DNA of 10,801 bases from Campylobacteraceae bacterium (GCA_031290675.1 JAITNC010000031.1:1-10801); one strand, 5' to 3'. Counted from the first letter of the stretch, positions 1 to 8,366 are shown. Notes: generated by a model from the sequence alone, not told the origin. Numbers and translations: made by a program.

Positions 1-94
1 AGATGAATAGAGAAACAGATATAAGAAACATAAGAAACACAGAAAGTGAAAAAAGCACAAAAGAGATGAAAAAAGAGGCAAAAGTGTCAACGAA

Positions 95-297
95 ATTGTT
101 GACTAGCACAGCAATGACGGGAGAGGAGAGAAACACAGATTGTCACGTCGCTTCGCTCCTCACAATGACACAATGGGCGTGTGTGGCGCAAAAAAAGGCA
201 AAAAGAGTGGATTGCCACGCCGCAGTCACAGGCTCGCAATGACGGTATGTGGACACAAACAAAACACAGATGCTTCGCTTCGCTCTGCATGACAATG
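95..297 (-). repeat. Left palindromic repeat array (four units, inverted relative to right arrays)
   Basis: Four short imperfectly palindromic units lie here: a degenerate one at 95-120, then 138-170, 209-245 and 264-297. Read on the minus strand they follow the same order as the cassette at 8558-8720: a unit beginning GTCATGC and running into CATCTGTG, then a unit CGTCATTGCGAG...CGTGGCAATCCACTC, then a unit GTCATTGTGAGGAGCGAAGC. Segment 251-282 is an exact inverted match of 8573-8604 (32 bp), and 137-186 is an exact inverted match of 10551-10600 (50 bp). No convincing gene overlaps the array; open frames across it are translations of the repeats. The units resemble the dispersed GTCATTGCGAG...TGGCAATCC palindromes known from many bacterial genomes. 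Their function is unknown. Positions 1-94 are purine-rich with nothing I recognise. Confidence 0.8.
137..186 (-). repeat. Left copy of perfect 50-bp inverted repeat
   Basis: This segment is base-for-base the reverse complement of 10551-10600. The identity stops at both edges: position 136 and position 187 each mismatch their counterparts. It includes one whole palindromic unit (138-170) plus unique-looking flank (CACAATGGGCGTGTGTGG). The flank indicates a copied block rather than chance similarity of two units. Confidence 0.9.
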
Positions 298-487
298 GAA
301 AGTGTGGAGTTAATTTGGAATTTGTAATTAGTGATATGCTATACTTGTATATCTATTTTACAAACTGAGCAATGATGGAGAGGTGATTATTTTATTTTTA
401 AATACAAATTTTATTGAAAATTAATTTTAATTATGATATGTAAAAGCGAAAAATCCTCATAAATAGCACAATTATTGATATTAAAGC
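298..487. other. AT-rich intergenic leader region upstream of gltB
   Basis: This stretch is strongly AT-rich and carries no credible open reading frame. A TATACT hexamer at 340-345 (plus strand) could be a weak -10 box, but it has no convincing -35 partner. I see no terminator, riboswitch-like helix or operator palindrome that I can support. Confidence 0.4.
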
Positions 488-503
488 TTTTTTTTGGTAT
501 ATT
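488..503 (+). promoter_or_regulatory. Putative sigma70 promoter of gltBD
   Basis: An uninterrupted run of eight T (488-495) is followed by GG and a TATATT -10 box at 498-503. A T-tract placed just before the -10 box, in place of a clear -35, is the known promoter style of Campylobacter and its relatives. The predicted start is near 510, giving a leader of about 30 bases before the gltB ATG at 541. No NtrC or sigma54 site is apparent. Confidence 0.6.
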
Positions 504-540
504 CGTGAACTTTTTTTGAAAAAACTTATTAGGCAGGGCG

Positions 541-3500
541 ATGGAATTGTACAAAAGTTACAAAGACAACTGTGGTTTTGGTTTGCTGGCAAATATCGGA
601 AATATACCTTCTCACGATATAGTCAAAGACTCTATATCGGCGCTTGAGCGAATGGTACATAGAGGTGCTATCGCCAGCGACGGCAAGAGCGGGGACGGAA
701 GCGGACTTTTGTTTTCACTTCCCGTTGAGTTTATGGTCAAAGAGGCGGCGAAGCTCGGAGCTCACTTGCCGAAACAGTTCGCTGTGGCGCAGGTGTTTTT
801 CACGAAAGATGAGCAGAAAAATGTGTTTGAGGAGATTTGCGAGCAAAATGATTTGAAAGTTTTGCTTTACAGAGATGTGCCGATAAACACGAACGCTCTT
901 GGCGAACTGGCTCTCAAAACACTGCCGAAAATCACTCAAGTTTTCGTCATACCAAACTCTCTTATCGCAACAAAACGCTTTGAGTCGCTTTTGTATATGA
1001 CAAGACGCAACATTGAAAACGCCCTGAAAAACGACAGCGAGTTTTATATTCCGTCATTTTCAAACAGTGTCATCTCGTATAAAGGTCTGGTTATGCCGAC
1101 CTATATCAGAGAGTTTTACAAAGACTTGCAAGATACGGATTTTAAGTCGGTATTTGCACTGTTTCATCAACGATTTTCTACAAATACACTGCCAAAATGG
1201 AAGCTTGCACAGCCGTTTCGCACACTATCGCACAACGGCGAGATAAACTCTATCACTGCAAACAGATTTAACGTAAAAGCCAAAAGCGAGTTTTTACGAA
1301 GTGCCGTTTTTTCGGACAAAGAGCTGAACTCCCTGCTGCCTATCACGAGCGACGATGTCAGCGATAGCGCAAGCCTTGACAATATGTTTGAGTTTTTGAT
1401 ATCTAACGGGTATGATTTTTTCAAAGCCGCACGTGTTTTGATACCCGCTCCGTGGCAAAACTCCCCGCACATAGACTCAAAGCTGAGAGCGTTCTACGAG
1501 TATGCGAGCAATAGTTTTGAGCCTTGGGACGGGCCTGCCGCCATATCGCTCACAAACGGACGATACGTAGCCTGTATCTTGGATAGAAACGGTCTAAGAC
1601 CGGCGAAATACATCATCACAAAAGATAAGAGGATATTGATAGCCAGCGAATACGGCGTTTTGGACATAGACGATGACAACATCATAGAGCGCGGGCGTCT
1701 TCAAAGCGGCGAAATGCTCGGGGTTGATTTGAAATTTGGCAAAGTTATGAAAAACGCTGAGATAAACGACTATCTGAAAAATTCGCACCCATACGCCGAG
1801 TGGCTCAATAAAAATATGTTTTATCTCCAAGAGTATCTGGACATCTTGTTTGCCAACACAAGCGACTACAAACTTGACAACTTAGCCTATCTGCAACGCT
1901 ACAACAACATCACTCAAGAGATAAAAGAGATGGTTATAGAGCCTATGATGAAGGACGGCAAAGAGGCTACGGGTTCTATGGGCGACGATACGCCATTGGC
2001 AGCGTTTAGCGAGAAACAACGCTCATTTACGGACTTTTTCAAACAAAAATTTGCACAAGTTACAAACCCGCCGATAGACCCTATACGAGAGATGGTCGTC
2101 ATGAGTTTGAACGCCGACTTTGGGCAGATAAACAACATCTTGGACGAAACCCCAAGCCACGCTTTCCGTATCAAATCTATCTCGCCGATATTGACACAGG
2201 AGAGAGTGGAAGTACTGCGCTCGTTTGGCGACCCCGACAAGCCGCTCTACAAAAAAGAGTACAAATGCCGCACGTTCTCAACGCTTTATGAGGACAACTT
2301 GCACGGCTCTTTGGAGGATTTGGTTTATGATGTCGTGGAGGCAGTCAGATACGAGGGCGTGCATATAGTATTTTTTGACGACCGTATGATAGACAAAACG
2401 CACAAAGCCATACCGATGGCGATGGTCGTCGGGCGTGTCAGCCAAGCCCTTTTGGACAGCGGCGTCAGACACAAAGCCTCTATAGTCGCTATAAGTGCTG
2501 AAGTGTTTGACTCGCACTCTATGTCCGCGCTGATAGCGTTTGGAGCGAGTGCGGTTTATCCGTACCTGCTGTATGCGACCGTTTTTGAGGAGATTACAAG
2601 GCAAAATCTTGATGGTTATGAGGCGAAAGAAACATTTAAAAATGTCTTGCACGCACTCAACCAAGGCTTGCTCAAAACCATCTCCAAGATGGGCATCTCA
2701 ACCATAGCTTCGTACAGAAACTCGGGGCTTTTTGACATCATAGGACTTTCACGTGAGATAGTAAATGACTGTTTTAGGAACTCTGCGAGCGTGCTAAACG
2801 GGCTTAGCTACGAAGATATAGAAAACCGTATGCAAAAAAGCCACGACAAAGCGTATGAGCTTGCCACAAGAAAGATGATGTTTCCTCTTGATATCGGCGG
2901 ATTTTACAAGTACCTTGACGGCGGCGAATACCACGACTACAACCCAAGAGTCATACACGCTATCCACAAAATAGCCCAGAGCGGCAAAAAAAGCGATTAT
3001 GAGCAGCTCAAAGTGTTGATAGAGGGCAGAAAACTGAAGATGATAAGGGACTTTTTTGATATCAAATCCGACAAAAAACCTATAGACATCAAAAACGTGG
3101 AATCAAAAGAGGAGATTTTCAAACGCTTCAACGGAGCGGCTATGAGTCTTGGCTCTATCTCACCCGAAGCCCACGAAGCCATCGCTTTGGCTATGTATAA
3201 GATAGGCGGTATGTCAAACTCCGGCGAGGGCGGCGAAGCACCCCAGAGGCTAAAAAGCGAGAAAAACTCCAAAATCAAACAAATAGCTTCAGGACGCTTT
3301 GGCGTAACGCCCGAGTATCTCAGAAGTGCGAAAGAGATACAGATAAAAGTAGCGCAGGGAGCGAAACCCGGCGAGGGCGGACAGCTGCCCGGACACAAAG
3401 TCACACCTCTTATAGCGAGCCTTCGTTACACAACGCCCGGAGTAACGCTCATCTCGCCGCCGCCGCACCACGATATATATTCCATTGAGGATTTGGCGCA

Positions 3501-4962
3501 GTTGATATTTGACCTCAAACAGGTCAATCCGGACGCTATCATAACAGTCAAACTTGTTTCAACGACGGGTGTCGGCACTATCGCCGCAGGCGTAGCGAAA
3601 TCATACGCCGATAAAATCATCATCTCAGGCAATGACGGCGGAACGGGCGCAGCACCTCTCACGTCTATCAAATTTGCGGGCGACCCTTGGGAGATAGGAC
3701 TCAGCGAAGCTCAAAACGCCCTCAAGCACAACAACTTGCGGGAGCTTGTACATTTGCAGACAGACGGCGGCTTGAAGGTCGGTTCAGACATCATCAAAGC
3801 GGCTCTTTTGGGAGCTGAAAGTTACGCTTTCGGAACGCTTCTTTTAAGTATAGTCGGCTGTAAAATGCTAAGAGTTTGCCACCTGAACAGATGTTCGGTC
3901 GGCGTAGCGACGCAAGACGCTGAACTGCGAGAGCATTTTGTCGGCACGGCGGATAAGATAGTCAATTATTTGACTCTTTTGGCTGAGGACGTGCGGGAGA
4001 TATTGGCGTCTTTGGGGTACACATCGTTAGAAGAGATAATCGGACGCAATGATTTGTTGTCCGTGAAAGACGATGAGGTCGCCAAAAAGTTTGATTTTAG
4101 CCCTATTTTGACGCACATAGAGGGCGTAAATACGTGCCAAAAAACAAACACGCCTTACGATAAAAACGAGTTTGAAAAAGAGATATTGAAAGAGGCTTAC
4201 AAAGTCATAGAAAATCCAAACGAACACGTCGTACTCAACAAAGTCATAGCCAACACAAACAGAAGTTTTGGCGCGAGAACGAGCGGCGAGATAGCGAAAT
4301 TTTACGGCGACGCAGGGCTTAAAGAGAACAGCATAGTCTACAAGCTTGACGGCATAGCAGGTCAATCTTTGGGGGCGTTTTTGATAAACGGCGTGAGTAT
4401 TCATCTAAGCGGCGTGGCGAACGACTACGTCGGCAAAGGTATGAACGGCGGCAAAATCATCATAACGCCGAAAGTACAGGGCGAAAACTTCTCATGTGCC
4501 GGAAACACATGCCTTTACGGCGCTACGGGCGGCAAACTTTTTGTAGCCGGAAATGTCGGCGAGAGATTTTGCGTCAGGAACTCCGGAGCCATAGCGATAG
4601 TAGAAGGCACGGGCGACCACGCTTGTGAGTATATGACGGGTGGCGAAGTGCTGATACTCGGCAAAACAGGCGTGAACTTTGGCGCAGGTATGACGGGCGG
4701 CGTGGCTTTCGTGTACGATAAAGACCACGATTTTATAGACAAACTAAACCAAGAACTTGTCAAAGCAGTGCGCATAGACACAGACGAGATGGACGAAGCA
4801 AGACACGCTCTGAAAAAGCTTTTGCGCTACCACATCAACGAAACTGAGAGCGTGAAAGCCAAAGATATTATGGACACTTTCAGACACGCTATAAGGGACT
4901 TTTGGATGATATATCCGAAAGATATGACAAGATTGCCGTTAAGCCCGGGAGAAGGAAACTAA
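541..4962 (+). CDS. gltB: Glutamate synthase [NADPH], large subunit
   Basis: This is the alpha subunit of NADPH-dependent glutamate synthase, which hydrolyses glutamine and transfers the ammonia through an internal tunnel to 2-oxoglutarate, giving two glutamates. It is cytoplasmic and partners with GltD. The 1473-residue protein has the usual family length and domain order. An N-terminal class II amidotransferase domain (about 11-400) has catalytic Cys11 in DNCGFGL and the glutamine-site motifs HQRFSTNTLP (209-218) and SHNGEIN (230-236). A central domain follows (about 430-720). The FMN-binding synthase domain (about 810-1180) has MSLGSIS at 868-874, GEGGE at 895-899 and GNDGGTGAAP from 1030. 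Cys1107, Cys1113 and Cys1118 show the CX5CX4C spacing of the 3Fe-4S cluster. The C-terminal GXGXG beta-helix domain spans about 1240-1430. Cys11 implies that a 10-residue propeptide is removed. The start at 541 follows a weak AGG ribosome site at 532-534. The reading frame is intact. Confidence 0.97.
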   Translation: MELYKSYKDNCGFGLLANIGNIPSHDIVKDSISALERMVHRGAIASDGKSGDGSGLLFSLPVEFMVKEAAKLGAHLPKQFAVAQVFFTKDEQKNVFEEICEQNDLKVLLYRDVPINTNALGELALKTLPKITQVFVIPNSLIATKRFESLLYMTRRNIENALKNDSEFYIPSFSNSVISYKGLVMPTYIREFYKDLQDTDFKSVFALFHQRFSTNTLPKWKLAQPFRTLSHNGEINSITANRFNVKAKSEFLRSAVFSDKELNSLLPITSDDVSDSASLDNMFEFLISNGYDFFKAARVLIPAPWQNSPHIDSKLRAFYEYASNSFEPWDGPAAISLTNGRYVACILDRNGLRPAKYIITKDKRILIASEYGVLDIDDDNIIERGRLQSGEMLGVDLKFGKVMKNAEINDYLKNSHPYAEWLNKNMFYLQEYLDILFANTSDYKLDNLAYLQRYNNITQEIKEMVIEPMMKDGKEATGSMGDDTPLAAFSEKQRSFTDFFKQKFAQVTNPPIDPIREMVVMSLNADFGQINNILDETPSHAFRIKSISPILTQERVEVLRSFGDPDKPLYKKEYKCRTFSTLYEDNLHGSLEDLVYDVVEAVRYEGVHIVFFDDRMIDKTHKAIPMAMVVGRVSQALLDSGVRHKASIVAISAEVFDSHSMSALIAFGASAVYPYLLYATVFEEITRQNLDGYEAKETFKNVLHALNQGLLKTISKMGISTIASYRNSGLFDIIGLSREIVNDCFRNSASVLNGLSYEDIENRMQKSHDKAYELATRKMMFPLDIGGFYKYLDGGEYHDYNPRVIHAIHKIAQSGKKSDYEQLKVLIEGRKLKMIRDFFDIKSDKKPIDIKNVESKEEIFKRFNGAAMSLGSISPEAHEAIALAMYKIGGMSNSGEGGEAPQRLKSEKNSKIKQIASGRFGVTPEYLRSAKEIQIKVAQGAKPGEGGQLPGHKVTPLIASLRYTTPGVTLISPPPHHDIYSIEDLAQLIFDLKQVNPDAIITVKLVSTTGVGTIAAGVAKSYADKIIISGNDGGTGAAPLTSIKFAGDPWEIGLSEAQNALKHNNLRELVHLQTDGGLKVGSDIIKAALLGAESYAFGTLLLSIVGCKMLRVCHLNRCSVGVATQDAELREHFVGTADKIVNYLTLLAEDVREILASLGYTSLEEIIGRNDLLSVKDDEVAKKFDFSPILTHIEGVNTCQKTNTPYDKNEFEKEILKEAYKVIENPNEHVVLNKVIANTNRSFGARTSGEIAKFYGDAGLKENSIVYKLDGIAGQSLGAFLINGVSIHLSGVANDYVGKGMNGGKIIITPKVQGENFSCAGNTCLYGATGGKLFVAGNVGERFCVRNSGAIAIVEGTGDHACEYMTGGEVLILGKTGVNFGAGMTGGVAFVYDKDHDFIDKLNQELVKAVRIDTDEMDEARHALKKLLRYHINETESVKAKDIMDTFRHAIRDFWMIYPKDMTRLPLSPGEGN

Positions 4963-4963
4963 T

Positions 4964-6349
4964 ATGCAAAACTTTTTAACCATAGAGAGAATAGAACCGC
5001 AAAAACGCTCACAATTTGAGAGAGTGAAAGACTACAGAGAGATTTACGAGTTGTTGTCCAAAGACGATATAAGTGAGCAGGCGAGCCGATGTATCCAGTG
5101 CGGCGACCCGTTTTGTCATAACAAATGCCCGCTTCACAACCTCATACCTTTTTGGCTCAAAGCGGTTGGTGCAAAAGCCGATATAGACCTTGCGTTTGCA
5201 CTCTCAAACGAAACAAACCCATTTCCTGAGATAACAGGTCGCGTCTGTCCTCAGGAGCGGCTTTGCGAGGGGGATTGTTCGCTAAATGACGGACACGGAG
5301 CGATAACGATAGGCTCCATAGAAGTAGCCATCAGCGAAAACGGCTTTAGAAAAGGGCTCAAACCGCTATTTGCAGAGAAAAAAGCAGGCAAATCCGTAGC
5401 CATAGTAGGTTCCGGCCCAGCTTCCATATCTGCCGCTACTTATCTTTTGAGAGCAGGCGTTGATGTAGTGATGTACGAGCGCCAATCACGAGCGGGCGGG
5501 CTTTTGACGTATGGTATTCCGGGCTTCAAGATAGAAAAAGATGTCGTGGCAAGACGCATTGATTGGCTTGTGAAGGCGGGAATGAAGCTTTTTGTAGATA
5601 CAAAAGTCGGAGAGCACATACAGTTTTCGGAGCTTGTGAACTCGCATAATGCCGTATTTTTGGGCATAGGAGCTGAGCAGTCAAACAGAGCAAATATAGT
5701 AAACGAAAACGCTCGCGGGACTATCTCGGCGATAGATTTTCTACGTGATATACAGAAGAAAAACTTTAAAGAAAAACACGATGGCGCTGTAGACGCGGCG
5801 GGCAAAAACGTCGTAGTTATCGGCGGCGGCGATACGGCTATGGACTGCCTAAGAAGTGCTGTGCGAGAGGGTGCGAAGAGTGTTACGTGTCTGTACAGAC
5901 GTGATAAATTTAATATGCCCGGTTCAAAAAAAGAGTTCAAAAACGCTCTTGATGAGGGGGTGATTTTCGTCTATAACGTCACGCCAAAAGATATAATTCT
6001 CAACAGTGACGGCAATGTCATAGGCATAAATATGCAAAAAACCATCATGAGTGAACGCTCAGCCGACGGCAGACAAAGCGTTGAGGTAGTCAAAGGCAGC
6101 GACTTCAAAGTTGATGCCGATATCGTTATATTTGCACTTGGATTTAGCCCGAGCGAGCCTGCATTTTTGGCTGAAAACGGCATAGAGATGAACTCCAGAG
6201 GCGCTATAGCAGTGGACAACAAATACCGCACGAGCAAATCAGGAGTGTATGCGGGCGGGGATTGTATGAGGGGAGCGGCTCTTGTAGTGAACGCGGCGGC
6301 GGACGGAAAAGCGGCGGCGGCACAAATTTTGCGAGATTTATCATTGTAG
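4964..6349 (+). CDS. gltD: Glutamate synthase [NADPH], small subunit
   Basis: This is the beta subunit of glutamate synthase. It oxidises NADPH on FAD and passes electrons through 4Fe-4S clusters to the FMN of GltB. The 461-residue protein has an N-terminal ferredoxin-like part with Cys43, Cys46, Cys51 and Cys55 and a second set Cys95, Cys101 and Cys105, the pattern that holds the 4Fe-4S clusters in GltD. An FAD-binding Rossmann motif is at 149-154 (GSGPAS), a NADPH-binding motif at 287-292 (GGGDTA), and a C-terminal FAD motif reads GVYAGGDCMRG. The sixth position of the first motif is Ser where Gly is more usual. The start lies one base after the gltB stop, and its ribosome site GAAGGA (4951-4956) sits inside the end of gltB, so the two are almost certainly cotranscribed and translationally coupled. 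No clear terminator follows it. Confidence 0.97.
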   Translation: MQNFLTIERIEPQKRSQFERVKDYREIYELLSKDDISEQASRCIQCGDPFCHNKCPLHNLIPFWLKAVGAKADIDLAFALSNETNPFPEITGRVCPQERLCEGDCSLNDGHGAITIGSIEVAISENGFRKGLKPLFAEKKAGKSVAIVGSGPASISAATYLLRAGVDVVMYERQSRAGGLLTYGIPGFKIEKDVVARRIDWLVKAGMKLFVDTKVGEHIQFSELVNSHNAVFLGIGAEQSNRANIVNENARGTISAIDFLRDIQKKNFKEKHDGAVDAAGKNVVVIGGGDTAMDCLRSAVREGAKSVTCLYRRDKFNMPGSKKEFKNALDEGVIFVYNVTPKDIILNSDGNVIGINMQKTIMSERSADGRQSVEVVKGSDFKVDADIVIFALGFSPSEPAFLAENGIEMNSRGAIAVDNKYRTSKSGVYAGGDCMRGAALVVNAAADGKAAAAQILRDLSL

Positions 6350-6362
6350 GGCATATATTTAA

Positions 6363-6392
6363 TTACTTTTTAAGCATAACATCTATTATAAT
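6363..6392 (+). promoter_or_regulatory. Putative promoter of the small acidic gene
   Basis: A perfect TATAAT -10 box lies at 6387-6392. TTACTT at 6363-6368, 18 bases upstream, is a possible weak -35 box. The predicted start is near 6399, about 50 bases before the ATG at 6452. This suggests that the downstream small gene has its own transcript and need not depend on gltBD. Confidence 0.55.
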
Positions 6393-6451
6393 TTAACTTT
6401 CAAATTCATTTTTTGGGTTTGGAAGTTAAATATACAGAAATAAGAGGATTT

Positions 6452-6682
6452 ATGACTAAAGATGAAGCAGTTTTGGAGTTGCGCTTTTGCAATGTGAGTG
6501 AGGAGGATATAGCCTTTATCGTAGATAAGTGCAAGCACAAAAATATCTCTCCGCAGTTTTTAGATGATGAGCTTGAAAAGCTTGATTATGAGCGTTTTTT
6601 TCGTTTTGAGTATGACGAGGATTTCGGCGCGCACGACGCTTATGCAGCCTCGCCGGCAAATAAAAAGAGGAACTCGGATTAG
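6452..6682 (+). CDS. Small acidic protein of unknown function
   Basis: This 76-residue protein is not one I recognise. It is rich in Asp and Glu, especially in the middle and C-terminal half, contains Phe/Tyr clusters (ERFFRFEYDEDF), and has two Cys residues in its N-terminal third. It has no signal peptide, membrane segment or recognisable domain. The ATG at 6452 is preferred because AAGAGGA lies just upstream (6442-6448) and a TATAAT box stands at 6387-6392. A TTG at 6413 in the same frame would add 13 residues but has no ribosome site. It stands between gltD and a non-coding stretch, on the same strand, with its own promoter. It could be a lineage-restricted regulatory or adaptor protein, but that is a guess. 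Confidence 0.65.
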   Translation: MTKDEAVLELRFCNVSEEDIAFIVDKCKHKNISPQFLDDELEKLDYERFFRFEYDEDFGAHDAYAASPANKKRNSD

Positions 6683-6730
6683 TGGGGAGCGTTGCCTTTG
6701 CAATGTTTAACCCGTTTTTCTCATGCAAAT

Positions 6731-6752
6731 TTTCTTGCAACTCAGTTGCATT
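6731..6752 (+). repeat. 22-bp repeat, copy 1, with hairpin
   Basis: This 22-base segment recurs at 8419-8440 with one difference (21 of 22 identical). It contains a perfect 6-bp stem, TGCAAC and GTTGCA, around a TCA loop (6736-6750). In the second copy the stem has one mismatch. It is probably a fragment of the dispersed repeat family that fills the right part of the window. Confidence 0.6.
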
Positions 6753-6860
6753 TTGTTACCAATCCCCCTTCTGTGGAAAGGGTGGTGGTTTTGGCTTGGG
6801 AGTTATCAAGACGAACTAAAAAATTCTAAAAAAAGCAATATAGATAGTTATAACAAAAAA

Positions 6861-6887
6861 GGTGGTATTCGGTATGTATATACCACT
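6861..6887. repeat. Inverted repeat in the upstream region of the RRM gene
   Basis: GTGGTAT (6862-6868) and ATACCAC (6880-6886) are exact inverted copies with an 11-base gap, extended by one G-T pair. It lies about 160 bases before the RRM gene in AT-rich sequence. It could be an operator or an RNA hairpin; nothing decides between them. Confidence 0.35.
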
Positions 6888-7001
6888 CAAAATGAAAAAT
6901 TTTTCCAAAAAAAGCAAAAAATATTAAAAAAAAGCAAAATTTTTACATATTAACACGATAAATAAAACAAGTTTTAATAATTAAGTGGGTATTGTATGAG
7001 A

Positions 7002-7028
7002 TTGACTTTTATAGTCAAGACATTTTTT
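7002..7028 (+). promoter_or_regulatory. Leader hairpin with T-tract before the RRM gene
   Basis: TTGACT (7002-7007) and AGTCAA (7013-7018) form a perfect 6-bp stem with a 5-base loop. GACA and a run of six T (7023-7028) follow, and then the ribosome site AGAAGGA (7029-7035) of the RRM gene. If transcription begins upstream, this small stem plus T-tract could act as an attenuator or a site for autoregulation. It could instead be a DNA operator, since TTGACT also resembles a -35 box. The stem is short. Confidence 0.35.
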
Positions 7029-7044
7029 AGAAGGATAGTTAAGC

Positions 7045-7317
7045 GTGAATATTTACGTTGGAAATTTGTCATATAAAATGACAGAGGGTGAGCTTGAGGC
7101 AGTATTCGGACAATTTGGCACAGTTTTAAGTGCAAAAATAGTAATGGATAGAGATACAAACCGTTCAAAAGGTTTTGCGTTTGTAGAGATGGAAGATGAA
7201 GCTGCTGCTCAAGAAGCCATTGAACAACTCAATAACAAAGATATCGGTGGAAGAAGTCTTCGTGTAAATGAGGCTAGACCTCGCGAAGAGAAACCAAAAA
7301 GAGCACCTCGTTTTTAA
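7045..7317 (+). CDS. Single-RRM RNA-binding protein
   Basis: This 90-residue protein is almost entirely one RNA recognition motif, the fold that binds single-stranded RNA through aromatic residues on its beta sheet. RNP2 is IYVGNL at 3-8 and RNP1 is KGFAFVEM at 42-49, with the expected aromatic positions Tyr4, Phe44 and Phe46. A basic, flexible tail (PREEKPKRAPRF) follows. Short proteins of this build are common in cyanobacteria and in several proteobacterial lineages, including Campylobacterota; they are often linked to cold or stress responses, though the targets here are unknown. The start is GTG at 7045 with AGAAGGA at 7029-7035, nine bases away. It is a single-gene unit closed by a strong terminator. 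The assignment to the fold is secure and the role is inferred. Confidence 0.93.
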   Translation: MNIYVGNLSYKMTEGELEAVFGQFGTVLSAKIVMDRDTNRSKGFAFVEMEDEAAAQEAIEQLNNKDIGGRSLRVNEARPREEKPKRAPRF

Positions 7318-7342
7318 TTAAATAAAAACCAAGATGAACTTT

Positions 7343-7377
7343 AGCCCTTTGCGCTTTTTGCGTGAAGGGCTTTTTTT
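7343..7377 (+). terminator. Intrinsic terminator of the RRM gene
   Basis: AGCCCTT (7343-7349) pairs with AAGGGCT (7365-7371). The inner bases continue the stem with two G-T pairs and three Watson-Crick pairs around a five-T loop, for about 12 bp in all. Six further T follow (7372-7377). It ends the RRM transcript and separates it from the downstream phospholipase gene. Confidence 0.9.
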
Positions 7378-7479
7378 ATGGGCAAATTTATCCACAGCAC
7401 AAGCCAACTTCACACTTACATACACTTTATCAAAACACCATAAGGGCGAAAGCAAAAGCGAATTTTTACAAAATACTGC

Positions 7480-7501
7480 TAAAATATATAGATTTTATAA
7501 A
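7480..7501 (+). promoter_or_regulatory. Candidate -10 region for the patatin-like gene
   Basis: TAAAAT (7480-7485) and TATAAA (7496-7501) are both possible -10 boxes in a run of AT-rich sequence past the terminator. The first would give a leader of about 25 bases before the TTG start. No good -35 box is spaced correctly, so the choice is open. Confidence 0.35.
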
Positions 7502-7517
7502 ATACAAGGAGTGGGCG

Positions 7518-8366
7518 TTGGATAAGAGCGTTCTTGTTTTGGAAGGCGGCGGCATGAGAGGGCTTTACGGCGCAGGCGTGCTGGACTTTTTGGCTGCACA
7601 AAAACTCACATTTTCAGACGTAGTCGGCGTTTCTATGGGCGCTTGCAACGGTGCGAACTACCTCTCAAATCAGGCAGAACGCAACTACCGCATACCCGAC
7701 ACTTTCATCAACGACGCACGCTATCTGTCATACAAAAGGTGGCTTATGGGCGGCGAACTTTTTGATTTGAGGTTTATCTTTGAAACCCTCTCGCACGAGC
7801 TTGACCCGTATGATTTTGATACTTTCAGCAAAAGCAGCTCCCATCTTCACATCGTAGCGACCGAGTGCGTGAGCGGAGAAAGTGTCTGTTTTGACAAATT
7901 TGCCTCACACGAGGAGCTTGGCAAACTCTTAAGAGCCTCCTGCTCTCTGCCTTTTGCGGCAAAAAGCGTCGTCTACGAGGACAAAATACTGCTTGACGGC
8001 GGCATCAGCGACCCGATACCGATATCATACGCCAAAACTCTTGGAGCTAAAAAAATAGTCGTAGTTTTGACGCAGCCATCGGAGTACAAAAAATCAGCCT
8101 TCAAATTTGGCTTTTTGCTCAAACTTTTTTACCCAAAATACAAAGGCTTGCGAGAAGCTGTACTATCTCGCCACGATAGATACAACCAGAGTATGCTTGA
8201 AGTGGACAGGCTTGAAAAAAGCGGTGAGATATTTATCATTCGCCCCTCCTCTACCCTACCCGCCTCCCGTATAGAAAGAGACAGAACGAGGTTAAAATCT
8301 ACTTATGAGAGGGGATTTGCGGACGCCTGGGAGAGTTATGAGGGGCTGAAAGAGTATCTTGGTTGA
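7518..8366 (+). CDS. Patatin-like phospholipase / esterase
   Basis: This 282-residue protein belongs to the bacterial patatin-like family, hydrolases that cleave acyl esters of lipids with a Ser-Asp dyad. The oxyanion loop GGGMRG is at 10-15, the nucleophile Ser39 lies in GVSMG (37-41), and the catalytic Asp160 lies in DGG (160-162), in the order the family requires. No signal peptide or membrane segment is visible, so it is probably cytoplasmic. The start is taken as TTG at 7518 because AAGGAG (7506-7511) stands six bases upstream and the protein then begins directly with the first beta strand. The longer frame from a GTG at 7362 would begin inside the terminator stem of the previous gene. 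Its overall layout resembles the YjjU-like branch. The physiological substrate is not evident. No terminator is seen after it. Confidence 0.9.
   Translation: MDKSVLVLEGGGMRGLYGAGVLDFLAAQKLTFSDVVGVSMGACNGANYLSNQAERNYRIPDTFINDARYLSYKRWLMGGELFDLRFIFETLSHELDPYDFDTFSKSSSHLHIVATECVSGESVCFDKFASHEELGKLLRASCSLPFAAKSVVYEDKILLDGGISDPIPISYAKTLGAKKIVVVLTQPSEYKKSAFKFGFLLKLFYPKYKGLREAVLSRHDRYNQSMLEVDRLEKSGEIFIIRPSSTLPASRIERDRTRLKSTYERGFADAWESYEGLKEYLG

Larger units (their letters stand above)
6683..7001. other. Non-coding stretch with hairpins and a repeat fragment
   Basis: This gap of more than 300 bases carries no credible gene. It holds an imperfect hairpin at 6687-6704 (GCGTTGC/GCAATGT with two G-T pairs) just past the small gene, a repeat fragment at 6731-6752, and a C-rich/G-rich pair (CCCTT 6766-6770 with AAGGG 6778-6782) that may be a worn repeat. 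It then becomes very AT-rich, with repeated AAAAAAGC-like runs from about 6828 to 6940. None of the hairpins has a proper T-tract, so I do not call a terminator. Confidence 0.4.

Noticed and set aside
3..242. A 79-codon open frame at the left edge
   Set aside because: It crosses the left repeat array and has no protein-like composition or homology that I recognise.
6723..6953. A 76-codon open frame between the small gene and the RRM gene
   Set aside because: Its first half translates the repeat and C/G-rich hairpin and its second half is AT-rich low-complexity Lys-rich sequence; there is no ribosome site.
7362..7517. An upstream GTG start for the patatin-like gene
   Set aside because: It lies within the terminator stem of the RRM gene and lacks a ribosome site; the TTG at 7518 has a full AAGGAG at good spacing.
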